Shown piece by piece: positions 1-8,666 of a stretch of DNA of 64,000 nucleotides. Position numbers and translations under genes: made by a program. This stretch comes from Actinomycetospora lemnae (GTDB lineage: Bacteria; Actinomycetota; Actinomycetes; Mycobacteriales; Pseudonocardiaceae). The stretch lies in the NCBI RefSeq assembly GCF_028737315.1, contig NZ_JAQZAO010000004.1:186001-250000 (forward strand), read 5' to 3'. Each line of letters opens with the position of its first letter. Within the stretch, counting starts at the first letter, position 1. Under the pieces are notes generated by a model. It was not told where the DNA came from, did not search any database, and worked only from the letters and a program-made list of their open reading frames with translations.

Positions 1-337
1 CACCGTCGGTGGGGGTCGCGCCCGGGACCTCGGGCGAGTCGGAGCCGGCGATGTCGATGTCGGCGGTGTTGCCGCTGAGGTTGCCGTTCAGGATGTCGTT
101 GCAGACGACGTTGCCGAGGTTCGCGCCGCCCACCGGTGCCTGGGCGAGCAGGTTCCCGGCGAGGGCGTCGCCACCGATGCCACCGTTGGCCTCGGCGTCG
201 CCACCGGTGACGTTGCACGACGATCCGGCGTCACCGTGGTGCCGGTCGTGGCCGGACTCGTGGGCCGAGGCCAGCGGCGCCGCCGCGGCCAGGCCGGCGG
301 CCACCCCGATGGTCACGGCACCGAACTTCTTGAGCAT
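1..337 (-). CDS. Small secreted Gly/Asn-rich protein, 3' end outside the window
   Basis: The gene starts at an ATG at 337, preceded by AGGAG about 8 nt upstream, and runs off the left edge, so only 112 residues are visible. The N-terminus is a signal peptide: Lys at positions 3-4, a hydrophobic Ala/Gly/Leu stretch, and an A-S-A cleavage site near residue 25. The mature part starts His-rich and then becomes rich in Gly, Asn, Asp and Ala. It contains GN/NL repeats and two cysteines (C41 and C79), which could form one disulphide. The pattern resembles small exported surface proteins of Actinobacteria (chaplin- or rodlin-like), but I cannot assign it to a named family. Export is well supported; the function is unknown. 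Confidence 0.7.
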   Translation of the reverse strand, partial: MLKKFGAVTIGVAAGLAAAAPLASAHESGHDRHHGDAGSSCNVTGGDAEANGGIGGDALAGNLLAQAPVGGANLGNVVCNDILNGNLSGNTADIDIAGSDSPEVPGATPTDG

Positions 338-741
338 GTCTCTCCTCGTTCACACATGCGGACATGAGGTCGAGACGAAGAGCCCGCTCGCCGTCGGCGA
401 GCACGAACAGTGAACCCCCCGTCACGCCACCACGGGCGAGGCGACCAACCACGTGCCGTGGCGTGATCGCTCCGTGCGGTGACGCAGGGGGCCCAACGAA
501 ACTTCCGTGGCTCGGTCACGGCGGGATAACGACAAGGTCACGGAACGGACAGACCGTCGGCGCTCGGGCTGACGCAGCGTCTCGTCGGCCCGAGCCGGGA
601 CGGCCCGCGATCACTCGATCCAGGGACGAGGTCGGCACCGCGACCTGACGTCGTGCGATGTTTCGACCGGGGTGCGAGCTCCAGCGGTACCCACTCCGGG
701 TGAAGCGCGTCCCGCGACTGATCCCCCCCCCGGGTCGGGCC
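338..741. other. Gene-free stretch upstream of the secreted protein
   Basis: About 400 nt without a convincing gene. It must hold the leftward promoter of the secreted protein and the end of the gene at 742. I see no clear -35/-10 pair, no strong hairpin and no repeat of the families found elsewhere in the window. The open frames present lack ribosome binding sites and have compositions typical of GC-rich antisense frames. Confidence 0.5.
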
Positions 742-1278
742 TCAGGCCGTCGCCCACTCCGACACGGTCGTGAGGGCCTGCCTGTCCGCCGGGCCGATGC
801 CGGGCTCGGCGGCGGCCTTGTCCACGGCGGCCCGGCGCTCCTCCGGGTCGGGGGACGTCAGCGCGTGGACGTGGTCGACCAGCGTCCAGAGGTAGCCCTT
901 GGGGTCGCGCCGGCCGCCGGGCTTGCGGCCCAGCGCGGCGCGCAGCGTCCTGACGGAGGGCTTCTCGGCGTCGGGGAGGTACTGCGCGTCGACGCCCCGC
1001 AGGAGCCGGTCCAGGTCCGACTCGGCCAGGAGTCCGTCCTGGGCGAGCGCGGCGAGGGACGCGAGGACCCGGGCGCGGCTGCCGCCGGCGGCGTCGTCGT
1101 CGACCATCGCGCACCAGGTCACGGCCGTTCCGACGGTGCTCGCGGTCTCCGCGTCGAGGGTGCCCTCCCGCCACCACTCGCCGAGCGTGCCGGCCCAGGG
1201 GCGGCGGTCATGGCGGTCGTCCGAGGACAGCGCGTGGAGGAGCTGGCGGAGTCGCTCGGGATCAGGTGTCGCTGGCAT
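742..1278 (-). CDS. Hypothetical protein, 178 aa
   Basis: I chose the ATG at 1278 because AGGA lies 8 nt upstream. A longer frame exists, but its extra N-terminal part has no ribosome binding site. The product is soluble and mostly helical, with no signal peptide or membrane segment. A C-terminal stretch rich in Arg, Lys and Pro (around residues 125-150) includes a GRRDPKGYLWTLVDHVHAL segment that looks like the most conserved part. I do not recognise the family. The gene stands alone, divergent from the small acidic ORF at 1401. Confidence 0.6.
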   Translation of the reverse strand: MPATPDPERLRQLLHALSSDDRHDRRPWAGTLGEWWREGTLDAETASTVGTAVTWCAMVDDDAAGGSRARVLASLAALAQDGLLAESDLDRLLRGVDAQYLPDAEKPSVRTLRAALGRKPGGRRDPKGYLWTLVDHVHALTSPDPEERRAAVDKAAAEPGIGPADRQALTTVSEWATA

Positions 1279-1400
1279 CGCGGTGATCCTGACAGCGGAT
1301 CCCCGGCGCAGGAAGCCTCCGACCCGACGAGCCGCAGCGACGCCAGGGCCCGTCCCGTCGCCGCGCGTGACCTGGATCACAGAGCAGGAGGGAGTCGACG

Positions 1401-1652
1401 ATGACGAGCGCCCGGGCACACGTCCGCACCGAGCCCGACGACGAGGTGCCGCCGACGCCGCGACAGCAGGTGCCGCGTGTGGCCCAGCGGGAGGTCCCGG
1501 AGCTCCCCGAGGACGAGCTGCCGTCCGTGCCCGACGACGAGACGGTCGAGCCGTCGGAGCCCGCGCTGCCCCCGGTCGACGCCCCGCACCGGCAGGACAC
1601 CGAGGACGAGCCGGCCGCCCCTCCTACCGCTCGGTCGACGCCGCGTAGGTGA
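1401..1652 (+). CDS. Small Pro/Glu-rich acidic protein, 83 aa
   Basis: The ATG at 1401 is preceded by AGGAGGGA with good spacing, which is the main reason to accept this short ORF. The product is low-complexity, dominated by Pro, Glu, Asp and Val, with no membrane segment or cysteines. It is probably disordered. Its last 29 nt overlap the 3' end of the convergent reductase gene at 1624. No function can be proposed, and the real end could be affected by that overlap. Confidence 0.4.
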   Translation: MTSARAHVRTEPDDEVPPTPRQQVPRVAQREVPELPEDELPSVPDDETVEPSEPALPPVDAPHRQDTEDEPAAPPTARSTPRR

Positions 1653-2181
1653 GGATCACGACGCCGTCGTCGAGCGCTGTCGTGTCGGTGAGCGCGAAGC
1701 GCCCCGACGACCCGGGCCGGTGGAGCAGGTCGCTGCTCGAGCCCGTGCCGACGAGGAACGGGTGCACCCACAGGCGCAGCTCGTCGAGCAGGCCCCGAGC
1801 CATGAGGCCGTGGGCCAGGGGGCCGAAGCCGTACTGGACGATGTCGCCGCCGGGCTGCTCCTTGAGCTCGCGCACGGTGTCGAACGGGTCGCGGTCGATG
1901 ACGGTGGTGTTCGCCCACTGCGGGTCGGCCAGCGTCGTCGAGACGACGTACTTGGCGAGCGCGTTCATGCGGTCGCTCGCGGGGTCGCCCACGCGGGCCG
2001 ACCACACCGGCGCGAAGACCTCGTAGGTCCGCCGTCCCATCAGCACCGCGCCGCTGCGCTCGAGCAGGGCGGTCTGGACGTCGTCGCCCTCGCTGCTGCG
2101 GCTGCCCAGCGACGGCCAGTGCTGCGGGCCCTCGATGACGCCGTCGAGGGTGACGTAGGTGGAGTTCACGATGCGCCGCAC
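1624..2181 (-). CDS. RibD C-terminal/dihydrofolate-reductase-like family reductase
   Basis: A 185-residue protein starting at GTG 2181, with GGGAG upstream, and opening with VRRIVNSTYVTLDG. That opening is typical of the single-domain RibD_C/YwjB-like family (the 'dihydrofolate reductase family protein' of actinobacteria). The GAVLMGRRTYEVF segment near residue 60 and the QYGFGPLAHGLMARGLLDEL segment near residue 125 correspond to the NADPH-binding parts of that fold. Family members are NADPH-dependent reductases, often of unknown substrate; this stand-alone form is not the riboflavin enzyme itself. It lies 82 nt downstream of the AraC-type regulator and is probably transcribed with it. Confidence 0.85.
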   Translation of the reverse strand: MRRIVNSTYVTLDGVIEGPQHWPSLGSRSSEGDDVQTALLERSGAVLMGRRTYEVFAPVWSARVGDPASDRMNALAKYVVSTTLADPQWANTTVIDRDPFDTVRELKEQPGGDIVQYGFGPLAHGLMARGLLDELRLWVHPFLVGTGSSSDLLHRPGSSGRFALTDTTALDDGVVILTYAASTER

Positions 2182-2263
2182 GAGCTCGCTCCCGGGTCCG
2201 GTGATGCTTCGACGGGAAGCGTCGTCGGACGACGTCGCCGACGTCTTGCACCGGAACGCAGCC

Positions 2264-3097
2264 TCAGAGGGCCAGGAACGCCTCGCCACGCGCGATCTCG
2301 GCCGGCGTGTGACCGATGAACGCGCGGAGCGACCGCGTGAGGTGTGGCTGGTCGTAGTAGCCCGCCGCGGTGGCCACGTCGGCGATCTCGCCCCCGCCGC
2401 TCAGGAGCCGAGCGGCGTCCCGGGCCTGCTCGATCGCCCGCACCGTCCGGCGCGACAGCCCGACGGCCCGCGCGAAGCGGCTCTGGGCGGTGCGCACCGG
2501 CACGCTCCGCGGACGGTCCTCCTGCCACAACCGCTCCACCAGCGGGTCGACGACCAGCACCCCGACCCGCTCGAGATGCCGGACGAAGACGTCGACGTTC
2601 TGCGGCGTCGGCATCTCCCACGCCTGCCCGCCCAGCACGACGCGACCGTCCGGGAGGATCGGCAGCACCGCGTCGCGGTGGTCCGCGAGCCGGGCGGGAG
2701 GGCAGGACGGGAGGAAGGCTCCGACGCGGAAATCGGCGCCGAAGTACTCGGCGCCGCGCGGCGACGACAACGTCGACGCCCGCGCGATCGGACCGCGGAG
2801 GTGCGCGCGGGTGACGCCCCCGACCCGCACGAAGCCCAGCCCGCCCCGGGCGGAGGCCAGGGAGCTGAAGTCGACGGGCTCGTCGCACGCCGCGACCCAC
2901 ACCCGCTCGACCGGCCCGTCCGCCCCGCCGACGACGCGACTGGACAGGCCCACGGGGGCAGTGAAGCAGAATCGCGAGCGCCCGCCGAGCGAGGAGTCGC
3001 GTGGGGTCGGTCGACGAGGTGGTGCGCGATGGCGCCCGTGTTCGCCGTGCGCGTCACCGAGGCCGTCGGCGGCGCGGCGGTGGCGGTGCGCGCCCAC
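2264..3097 (-). CDS. AraC-family transcriptional regulator
   Basis: The C-terminal third (last ~100 residues) is a double helix-turn-helix AraC domain. The first helix-turn-helix holds RFARAVGLSRRTVRAIEQ, and the second is marked by IADVATAAGYYDQPHLTRSL followed by GHTPAEIARG. The N-terminal part resembles the sensor domain of actinobacterial AraC proteins that sense an unknown ligand. The start is uncertain. The frame is open to 3097, but the first ~45 residues look non-coding and a GTG at 2953 is a plausible alternative. The gene is followed by the RibD-like reductase, a common pairing, so it may control that gene. Confidence 0.85.
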   Translation of the reverse strand: MGAHRHRRAADGLGDAHGEHGRHRAPPRRPTPRDSSLGGRSRFCFTAPVGLSSRVVGGADGPVERVWVAACDEPVDFSSLASARGGLGFVRVGGVTRAHLRGPIARASTLSSPRGAEYFGADFRVGAFLPSCPPARLADHRDAVLPILPDGRVVLGGQAWEMPTPQNVDVFVRHLERVGVLVVDPLVERLWQEDRPRSVPVRTAQSRFARAVGLSRRTVRAIEQARDAARLLSGGGEIADVATAAGYYDQPHLTRSLRAFIGHTPAEIARGEAFLAL

Positions 3098-3270
3098 GGC
3101 GGGCAGACGCTGATCGATCCGGAGAGAGGCGGTCTCGCCGGCTCATGACGTTGAACCGGCGAGACCTGGATCGACCATCGGCCCGCGGGCGCCCCTGTCG
3201 ACCTGGCGCGATGTTCCCCGGTGGATGCCCGGCCCTAACGTTCGGCGACCGCCGGTCCCCCGGACGCACG

Positions 3271-3303
3271 ACGGCCCCGGACCGAGGCGCGGTCCGGGGC
3301 CGT
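3271..3303 (-). terminator. Rho-independent-like hairpin after the CsbD gene
   Basis: A perfect 13-bp inverted repeat (ACGGCCCCGGACC and its complement) surrounds a 7-nt loop, 17 nt beyond the stop codon of the leftward csbD-like gene. There is no T-run, as is usual for actinobacterial terminators. Confidence 0.8.
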
Positions 3304-3320
3304 GGGCGAGTCGCGCGCGG

Positions 3321-3530
3321 CTACTGCTGCCGGCGCTGGTCGGCTTCCTTCTCGTCCGCCTCGGCGCGGGCCTTCTGGGCCTCCGCCTCCTTCTGGCGGG
3401 CGGTGTCCTCGGCGTCGGCCTTCTTCTGCTGCTCCTGGCCTTCGCGAGCCCAGTCGTCCTGGCCCGTGACGGCGCCGACGGCCTCCTTGGCGCGGCCCTT
3501 CAGGTCCTCGGCGGAGGTGTTCTCCGACAC
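3321..3530 (-). CDS. CsbD-family small stress protein
   Basis: The start is GTG 3530, preceded by AAGGAGG at ideal spacing; the frame stays open upstream but lacks such a site. The 69-residue product opens with SENTSAEDLKGRAKEAVGAV, the signature of the CsbD family, whose founder is a sigma-B-controlled general stress protein of Bacillus. The rest is an unusually long, charged coiled-coil-like tail rich in Glu, Lys, Ala and Gln. No catalytic residues are expected. The gene is monocistronic and ends at a strong hairpin. Confidence 0.85.
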   Translation of the reverse strand: MSENTSAEDLKGRAKEAVGAVTGQDDWAREGQEQQKKADAEDTARQKEAEAQKARAEADEKEADQRRQQ

Positions 3531-3791
3531 GGCTGCCTCCTTCGTCGAGCGAGTCGTGGTCGCGCGCGGAGCTACCCGATCGTCAACCCGGCTCACACGC
3601 CCGCGGCTGAGAACCCGCGGTAGTCCGTTCGGGGTAGGCGTGCCACCCGTCCGGGGAGGGGTCCCGACCGCTCGTCGTGCCGGACCCGGACCTTGGGCGG
3701 ACGGACGGGCGGGGCCTCTCAGGTCCGGGGGTGCGCCCGTGGGCGGCCCCTAGCGTCGCGGCGTCGATCGACGACCAGGGAGGTGTCGCCC

Positions 3792-6152
3792 GTGGCGACC
3801 GACGTCGCGGAGAGTGCGGGACCGGTCGGGACGGCGGGAACGGCGGACGACCCGCGCGTCACCACCGAGCTCGCCGTCACCGGCATGACGTGCGGGACGT
3901 GCGCGGCGCGCATCCAGCGGCGGCTCGGGCGCCTGCCCGGGGTCGAGGCGAGCGTGAACTACGCGAGCGGCCGCGCCCGCGTCACGCACCCGCCGGAGCA
4001 GGACCCCGACGAGCTCGTCGCCGCGGTCACCGCGATCGGCTTCGGCGCCACCCCGGTCGCGCCGCTGGTCCCCGCGTCCGTCCCCGCGCCACGTCCCGCG
4101 CCGGACCGCCCGAGCACCCGCGCGAGGACCCCCGACGCGGACGCGCCCGACCCCGAGCTCGGCGAGCTGCGCCACCGCGCCCTGGTCTGCCTGGCGCTGA
4201 CGCTGCCCGTGGTCGCGGTCGCGATGAACCCCGACTGGCAGTTCCGGTACTGGCAGTGGTTCTCGCTCGTGCTCACCGCGCCGGTCGTCATCTGGGGCGG
4301 CTGGCGGTTCCACCGGGCGGCGGCGAAGAACCTGCGCCACCTCGCCGCCACGATGGACACGCTCGTCTCGGTGGGCACGCTCGCGGCCTTCGGCTGGTCG
4401 TGCTGGACGCTGTTCTTCGGCGGTGCGGGGCTCGGCGGCATGCGCCACGGGCTCTACCTCATCCCGCAGCCCGACCAGTTCGACGGCGCGCGCACGATCT
4501 ACCTCGAGACCGCCGCGGCGATCACCACCGCGGCCCTGCTCGGGCGCTGGATCGAGCGCCGCGGGCGACGCCGCGCCCTCGGGGTGTCGGCGGCCCTCAT
4601 GGCCCCGCCGGCAGCGGAGGCGCGCGTGGTGGTGGGTGACCGCGAGCTCCCGGTGCCCGTCGAGGGCGTGCAGCCCGGCGACCGCATCGCCGTCGCCGCG
4701 GGCGAGCCGTTCCCGCTGGACGGGCGGGTCGTGGAGGGCCGCTCGAGCGTCGACGCCGGCGCCATGACCGGCGAGTCGGCGCCCGTCGACGTCGGGCCGG
4801 GCGACGAGGTGCTCGCCGGGACGCGCAACGAGACCGCACGCGTCGTCGTCGAGACCACCCGCGCCGCCGCGGACACGCAGTGGGCCCGCATGGCCCGCCG
4901 CGTCGAGGAGGCCCAGGCCGGCAAGACCGCGATCCAGCGCCTCGCCGACCGCGTCTCGGCGTGGTTCGTGCCGGTCGTGATGCTCGTGGCCGTCAACACC
5001 CTGCTGTTCTGGGGCGTCGCGGGCGAGGGGTGGGGCTTCGCGATCGCGGCCGGGATGGCGGTGCTCGTCGTCGCCTGCCCGTGCGCGCTGGGCCTCGCCA
5101 CGCCCACCGCGCTCGCCGTCGCCACCGGCCGCGGCGCGCAGCTGGGCATCCTGCTGCGGGGGCCCGAGGTGCTCGAGTCGAGCCGGCGGGTCGACACCAT
5201 CGTGCTCGACAAGACCGGCACCGTGACCACGGGCCGCATGACCCTGCGCGCGGTGCACACGACGCGCGAGACCGGCCGCGAGGAGGTGCTCGCGCGGGTC
5301 GGCGCCCTGGAGGCGGAGCTCGAGCACCCCGTGGCGCGGGCGATCGCGGCCGCGGCGCGCGACGAGCTCCCGCCGCACACGGCCGAGGTCCGGGACGTGA
5401 CGACCCTCGACGGGCTGGGCGTGGCCGGCACGGTCGACGGCGTCCGCGTGCTCGCCGGCCGTCGGCGGCTGTTCGAGGAGCAGGGTGTCGCCCTCCCCGC
5501 CGAGCTGGCCCGTGCCCTCGACGCCGCCGCGTCCCACGGCGCGACCACCGTGCTCGCCGCCTGGGACGACGGCACGGGCGCGCCGGTCGCCCGCGCGGTG
5601 CTCGAGGTGGCCGACGGTGTCCGCGAGGGCTCCGCCGAGGCCGTCGCGGCGATGAAGGCGCGCGGCCTGCGCCCGGTCCTGCTCACCGGCGACAACCCCG
5701 CCGCGGCCGCCGCCGTCGCCGCCGAGGTGGGCATCGCCGCCGACGACGTGGTCGCCGAGGTGCTGCCCACCGAGAAGGCCGACGAGGTCCGCCGGCTCCA
5801 GGAGCAGGGCGCGACCGTCGCCATGGTCGGCGACGGCGTCAACGACGCCGCGGCGCTCGCCCAGGCCGACCTGGGCGTGGCCATGGGCACCGGCACGGCG
5901 ATGGCCATCGAGGCCGGCGACGTCACCCTCGTGCGCGACGACCTGCGCGCCGTGCCCGTCGCCCTGCGCCTGGCCCGCCGCACGCTGGGCACGATCCGCG
6001 GCAACCTGTTCTGGGCGTTCGCCTACAACGTCGCCGCCCTGCCGCTCGCCGTCGCCGGCCTGCTCAACCCGATGATCGCGGGCGTGACCATGGCACTGTC
6101 GAGCGTCTTCGTCGTCGGCAACAGCCTGCGCCTGCGCCGCTTCCGTCCGTGA
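3792..6152 (+). CDS. copA: Copper-type P1B ATPase
   Basis: A 786-residue heavy-metal P-type ATPase. From the GTG at 3792 (with GGGAGG upstream) it has one N-terminal heavy-metal domain with C34 and C37 in GMTCGTC. Next come the transmembrane helices, the TGES actuator motif, the CPC metal site (C429-P-C431), the phosphorylated D473 in DKTGT, and GDGVND in the hinge. The late helices carry YN and MxxSS patterns, which together with CPC mark the Cu(I)-exporting P1B-1 subgroup. It moves monovalent copper out of the cytoplasm. No csoR or copZ is adjacent, so regulation is not visible. An in-frame GTG at 3783 is an alternative start. Confidence 0.93.
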   Translation: MATDVAESAGPVGTAGTADDPRVTTELAVTGMTCGTCAARIQRRLGRLPGVEASVNYASGRARVTHPPEQDPDELVAAVTAIGFGATPVAPLVPASVPAPRPAPDRPSTRARTPDADAPDPELGELRHRALVCLALTLPVVAVAMNPDWQFRYWQWFSLVLTAPVVIWGGWRFHRAAAKNLRHLAATMDTLVSVGTLAAFGWSCWTLFFGGAGLGGMRHGLYLIPQPDQFDGARTIYLETAAAITTAALLGRWIERRGRRRALGVSAALMAPPAAEARVVVGDRELPVPVEGVQPGDRIAVAAGEPFPLDGRVVEGRSSVDAGAMTGESAPVDVGPGDEVLAGTRNETARVVVETTRAAADTQWARMARRVEEAQAGKTAIQRLADRVSAWFVPVVMLVAVNTLLFWGVAGEGWGFAIAAGMAVLVVACPCALGLATPTALAVATGRGAQLGILLRGPEVLESSRRVDTIVLDKTGTVTTGRMTLRAVHTTRETGREEVLARVGALEAELEHPVARAIAAAARDELPPHTAEVRDVTTLDGLGVAGTVDGVRVLAGRRRLFEEQGVALPAELARALDAAASHGATTVLAAWDDGTGAPVARAVLEVADGVREGSAEAVAAMKARGLRPVLLTGDNPAAAAAVAAEVGIAADDVVAEVLPTEKADEVRRLQEQGATVAMVGDGVNDAAALAQADLGVAMGTGTAMAIEAGDVTLVRDDLRAVPVALRLARRTLGTIRGNLFWAFAYNVAALPLAVAGLLNPMIAGVTMALSSVFVVGNSLRLRRFRP

Positions 6153-6214
6153 GCGTTTCCCGGCGCCACGGATCGGCAACGCCGCACTGTTGCTCGTCGG
6201 GAAGGGGTGTGCAG

Positions 6215-6685
6215 GTGTCGCAGGATCCGCAGGAGCTCGCGAAGTCGGTGTCGGAGGCGGCGTCGCGGGACGGGCGTCGGCTCGCGATCGTCGAGTCGTT
6301 GACCGGCGGGCTGGTGTGCAGTGACCTCGCGGCGTCGCCGGGGTCGAGCGAGTGGTTCCGCGGCGGCGTCGTCGCCTACGACCGCACGACCAAGCACGGC
6401 GCGCTGGGCGTCCCGGACGGCCCCGTGGTCTCGGAGCCGGCGGTGCGCACGATGGCGGAGAAGGCCGCGGACCTGCTGGGCGCGGACCTGACGCTCGCGG
6501 TCAGCGGTGCCGGCGGCCCCGAGCCGCAGGACGACCAGCCGCCGGGCACGGTGTGGTTCGCGATCGACGACAAGGGGTCGACCGAGGCGTGGGTCGAGCA
6601 GTTCGAGACCGACGAGCCGGGCGAGGTCCTCAAGAACACCCGCATCCGGTCGCTGCAGGCGATCCTCGACCACCTGGGCGGCTGA
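6215..6685 (+). CDS. Stand-alone CinA C-terminal domain (NMN amidase-like, PncC)
   Basis: A 156-residue protein starting at GTG 6215, with GAAGGGG upstream. It consists only of the CinA C-terminal domain, which in PncC-type enzymes deamidates nicotinamide mononucleotide to the nicotinate form in NAD salvage. The catalytic-site signature is present as IVESLTGGLVCSDLAASPG, with S28 the expected nucleophile, followed by FRGGVVAYD. The AVSGAGGPE segment near residue 98 matches the second conserved loop. The N-terminal molybdopterin-binding-like domain of full CinA is absent, as in E. coli PncC. The next gene starts 1 nt after its stop, so the two are co-translated. Confidence 0.88.
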   Translation: MSQDPQELAKSVSEAASRDGRRLAIVESLTGGLVCSDLAASPGSSEWFRGGVVAYDRTTKHGALGVPDGPVVSEPAVRTMAEKAADLLGADLTLAVSGAGGPEPQDDQPPGTVWFAIDDKGSTEAWVEQFETDEPGEVLKNTRIRSLQAILDHLGG

Positions 6686-6686
6686 G

Positions 6687-7370
6687 ATGATCGGCGGCGT
6701 GGTGGACCACGTCGTCTGGGACTGGAACGGCACGTTGCTCGCCGACGTGCACGTCGTCGTCGACGCCACCGCCGCCAGCCTCGCCGCGGTGGGCGTCGAC
6801 GCGGAGATCGACCTCCAGCGCTACCGCTCGACGTTCCGGCGCCCGCTGCGCACGTTCTACGAGGACATCGTGGGGCGCAGCGTGGACGACGCGGAGTGGG
6901 CGCGGGTGAACGCCGTCTTCGGCGAGCACTACCTGGGCCGCGAGCCGGCGCTGCCGCTGGCCGACGGGGCGCTCGACGCGCTGGAGCGGTTCGCCGACGC
7001 CGGGTTCGGCCAGTCGGTGCTCAGCATGCTCGGCCACGACGAGCTGCACGCGACCCTCGGGCGGCGCGGCCTGCACGACTGGTTCGTCCGCGTCGACGGC
7101 GACCACCACCGCGACGGGCGCAGCAAGGCGGCCGCGCTCGCGGAGCACCTCGACGTGCTCGGGCTCGAGCCGGCGCGCGTCGTGCTCGTCGGCGACACGC
7201 TCGACGACGCGGCCGCGACGGCGGCGGTGGGCAGCGCCTGCGTGCTCGTGGCGGAGCACTCCACCCACCACGCGAGGGACCTGCGCACCGTCGCCCCGGC
7301 CGTCGACACCCTGCCCGAGGCGGTCGAGCACGTGCTCGCGTTGCGCCGATCCGCGCCCTCCTCGACGTAG
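6687..7370 (+). CDS. HAD-superfamily phosphatase (phosphoglycolate-phosphatase-like)
   Basis: The 227-residue product begins with HVVWDWNGTLLAD, the HAD motif I in its DWNGTL variant. The first Asp is the phosphoryl-accepting nucleophile and the second would be the acid/base, but that position is Asn here. The middle holds a helical cap, then LSMLGHDELH (motif II region), a Lys in GRSKAAALAEHL, and VVLVGDTLDDAAA (motif IV Asp). This layout is that of small-molecule phosphatases such as phosphoglycolate phosphatase. The D-to-N change in motif I occurs in several HAD subfamilies and may alter catalysis. It is coupled to the CinA-like gene upstream. Confidence 0.85.
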   Translation: MIGGVVDHVVWDWNGTLLADVHVVVDATAASLAAVGVDAEIDLQRYRSTFRRPLRTFYEDIVGRSVDDAEWARVNAVFGEHYLGREPALPLADGALDALERFADAGFGQSVLSMLGHDELHATLGRRGLHDWFVRVDGDHHRDGRSKAAALAEHLDVLGLEPARVVLVGDTLDDAAATAAVGSACVLVAEHSTHHARDLRTVAPAVDTLPEAVEHVLALRRSAPSST

Positions 7371-7379
7371 TCTGCCGTC

Positions 7380-8300
7380 GTGGCCCTGCCGTCCGAACCA
7401 TCCCCCGTGCCCGCGTACGACCGCGTCGTCCTGGTGTACAACCCGCAGAGCAGCGGGGACGGCGAGCAGCGCGCCGAGGACGCGCGGACGACGCTGGCCG
7501 AGCACGCGCCGCACCTCGCGGTGACGATCGTGCCGACGCAGTACCCGGGGCACGCGCGGGTCATCGCGGAGCAGGAGGCGCGCGCGGGCCGCACGCTGGT
7601 GGTCTCGGTGTCCGGCGACGGCGGCTACAACGAGGTCGTGCAGGGCGTCATGGCCGCCGGCGACGGCACGACGTCCGGGGCCGCGGCCGCGGTGATGCCC
7701 GCCGGCAACGCCAACGACCACCGGCGCGCCACGGCCCAGCGTCCGCTGGTCGACGCGATCGCCGCTGCGCAGATCAGCCGGATCGACCTGCTGCGCGTCC
7801 AGGTGGCCGGCGAGGACGCCCCGCGGTGGGCCCACTCCTACCTCGGCCTGGGCATCACGCCGACGGTGGCGCTCGAGCTGGAGCGCGGGGGCAAGGGCTC
7901 GCTGCGCGAGGTCATCACCACGGTGCGGGCGTTCTCGCAGTTCCACCCGTTCGCGGTCGACGTGGAGGGCCCCGGGGACATGGCCGGCCGGCGCCGCTTC
8001 GACAGCCTCATCTGCGCGAACACCACCGAGATGGCGAAGTACGTGACGCTCTCCGACGGCGACCCCGCCGACGGGCTCTTCGAGGTCATCACGCTGCCGC
8101 ACCGCTCGAAGCTGCGGCTGCTCGTCTACGCCGTGCGCGCCGCCGTGTCGGGCCTGGGCCCGCAGCCGCGCACCGACCGCTTCGCGTTCACCACGCTCTC
8201 CCCGATCCCGGTGCAGCTCGACGGCGAGGTGCTGGAGCTGGAGGGCGACCGCGGGGTCACCGTCGAGATCGCCCAGCACGCGCTGGCGACCGTGGTGTGA
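7380..8300 (+). CDS. Diacylglycerol-kinase-family lipid/sphingosine kinase
   Basis: A 306-residue protein of the DagK/LCB5 family. It opens with a Rossmann-like VVLVYNPQSSGDG strand, then has the nucleotide-binding glycine motif VVSVSGDGGYNEVV (canonical GGDGTxNE, here with Gly-Tyr), and AVMPAGNANDHRR, the family's PxGxxND segment. The C-terminal half is the beta-rich domain ending with a GVTVEIAQHAL strand. Family members phosphorylate diacylglycerol, sphingoid bases or related polyprenyl lipids with ATP at the membrane. The exact lipid cannot be read from the sequence. GTG 7380 follows the HAD stop by 9 nt, and the next gene overlaps it by 4 bp. Confidence 0.88.
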   Translation: MALPSEPSPVPAYDRVVLVYNPQSSGDGEQRAEDARTTLAEHAPHLAVTIVPTQYPGHARVIAEQEARAGRTLVVSVSGDGGYNEVVQGVMAAGDGTTSGAAAAVMPAGNANDHRRATAQRPLVDAIAAAQISRIDLLRVQVAGEDAPRWAHSYLGLGITPTVALELERGGKGSLREVITTVRAFSQFHPFAVDVEGPGDMAGRRRFDSLICANTTEMAKYVTLSDGDPADGLFEVITLPHRSKLRLLVYAVRAAVSGLGPQPRTDRFAFTTLSPIPVQLDGEVLELEGDRGVTVEIAQHALATVV

Positions 8301-8626
8301 GCCTCGAGGAGGCCCGCGCGGAGACGGCGGCGCGGATCGAGGCGCTCACCGCCCAGCTCGCGGGGATCGTCGAGACGGCGTCGGCGAGCTCGGGCGACGA
8401 CGAGCACGACCCCGAGGGACAGACGATCGCCTACGACCGCGCCCAGGTCGCCGCCCTGCTCGCCGCCGCCCGCCACGACCTCAACGAGATCGACGCCGCC
8501 CGCGCCCGCGTCGACGCCGGCACCTACGGGGTGTGCGAGCGCTGCGGACGCACCATCGCCCCCGAGCGCCTCGAGGCCCGCCCGGCCGCCCGCACCTGCG
8601 TGGCGTGCGCCGACCGTCGTTCGTGA
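8297..8626 (+). CDS. DksA/TraR-type C4 zinc-finger protein
   Basis: The GTG start overlaps the stop of the lipid-kinase gene in a GTGA tetranucleotide, so the two are translationally coupled. The 109-residue product has a helical N-terminal half and a C-terminal zinc finger CERC-x17-CVAC, with the typical spacing of the DksA/TraR family. These proteins insert a coiled coil into the secondary channel of RNA polymerase. Actinobacterial members are short and mostly uncharacterised. The stop codon TGA lies inside the first arm of the 40-nt palindrome that follows. Confidence 0.88.
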   Translation: MSLEEARAETAARIEALTAQLAGIVETASASSGDDEHDPEGQTIAYDRAQVAALLAAARHDLNEIDAARARVDAGTYGVCERCGRTIAPERLEARPAARTCVACADRRS

Positions 8627-8662
8627 GCACTTTCCACGGCTATAGGCGTGGAAAGTGCTCAC
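8623..8662. terminator. 40-nt palindrome, bidirectional terminator (repeat family 1, copy 1)
   Basis: A perfect 16-bp inverted repeat begins GTGAGCACTTTCCACG and encloses an 8-nt loop (GCTATAGG). It is followed by GAG. It separates convergent genes, and its first arm contains the TGA stop of the zinc-finger gene. The A/T-containing arm supplies T-runs in both directions, as expected of a bidirectional terminator. Three more elements of exactly the same length lie at 31282, 41924 and 57533. Confidence 0.9.
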
Positions 8663-8666
8663 GAGG

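Noticed and set aside
3750-6179. An 809-codon antisense frame over the copper ATPase
   Set aside because: His/Gly/Arg-rich low-complexity product with no start signal; it is the complement of well-conserved ATPase motifs.
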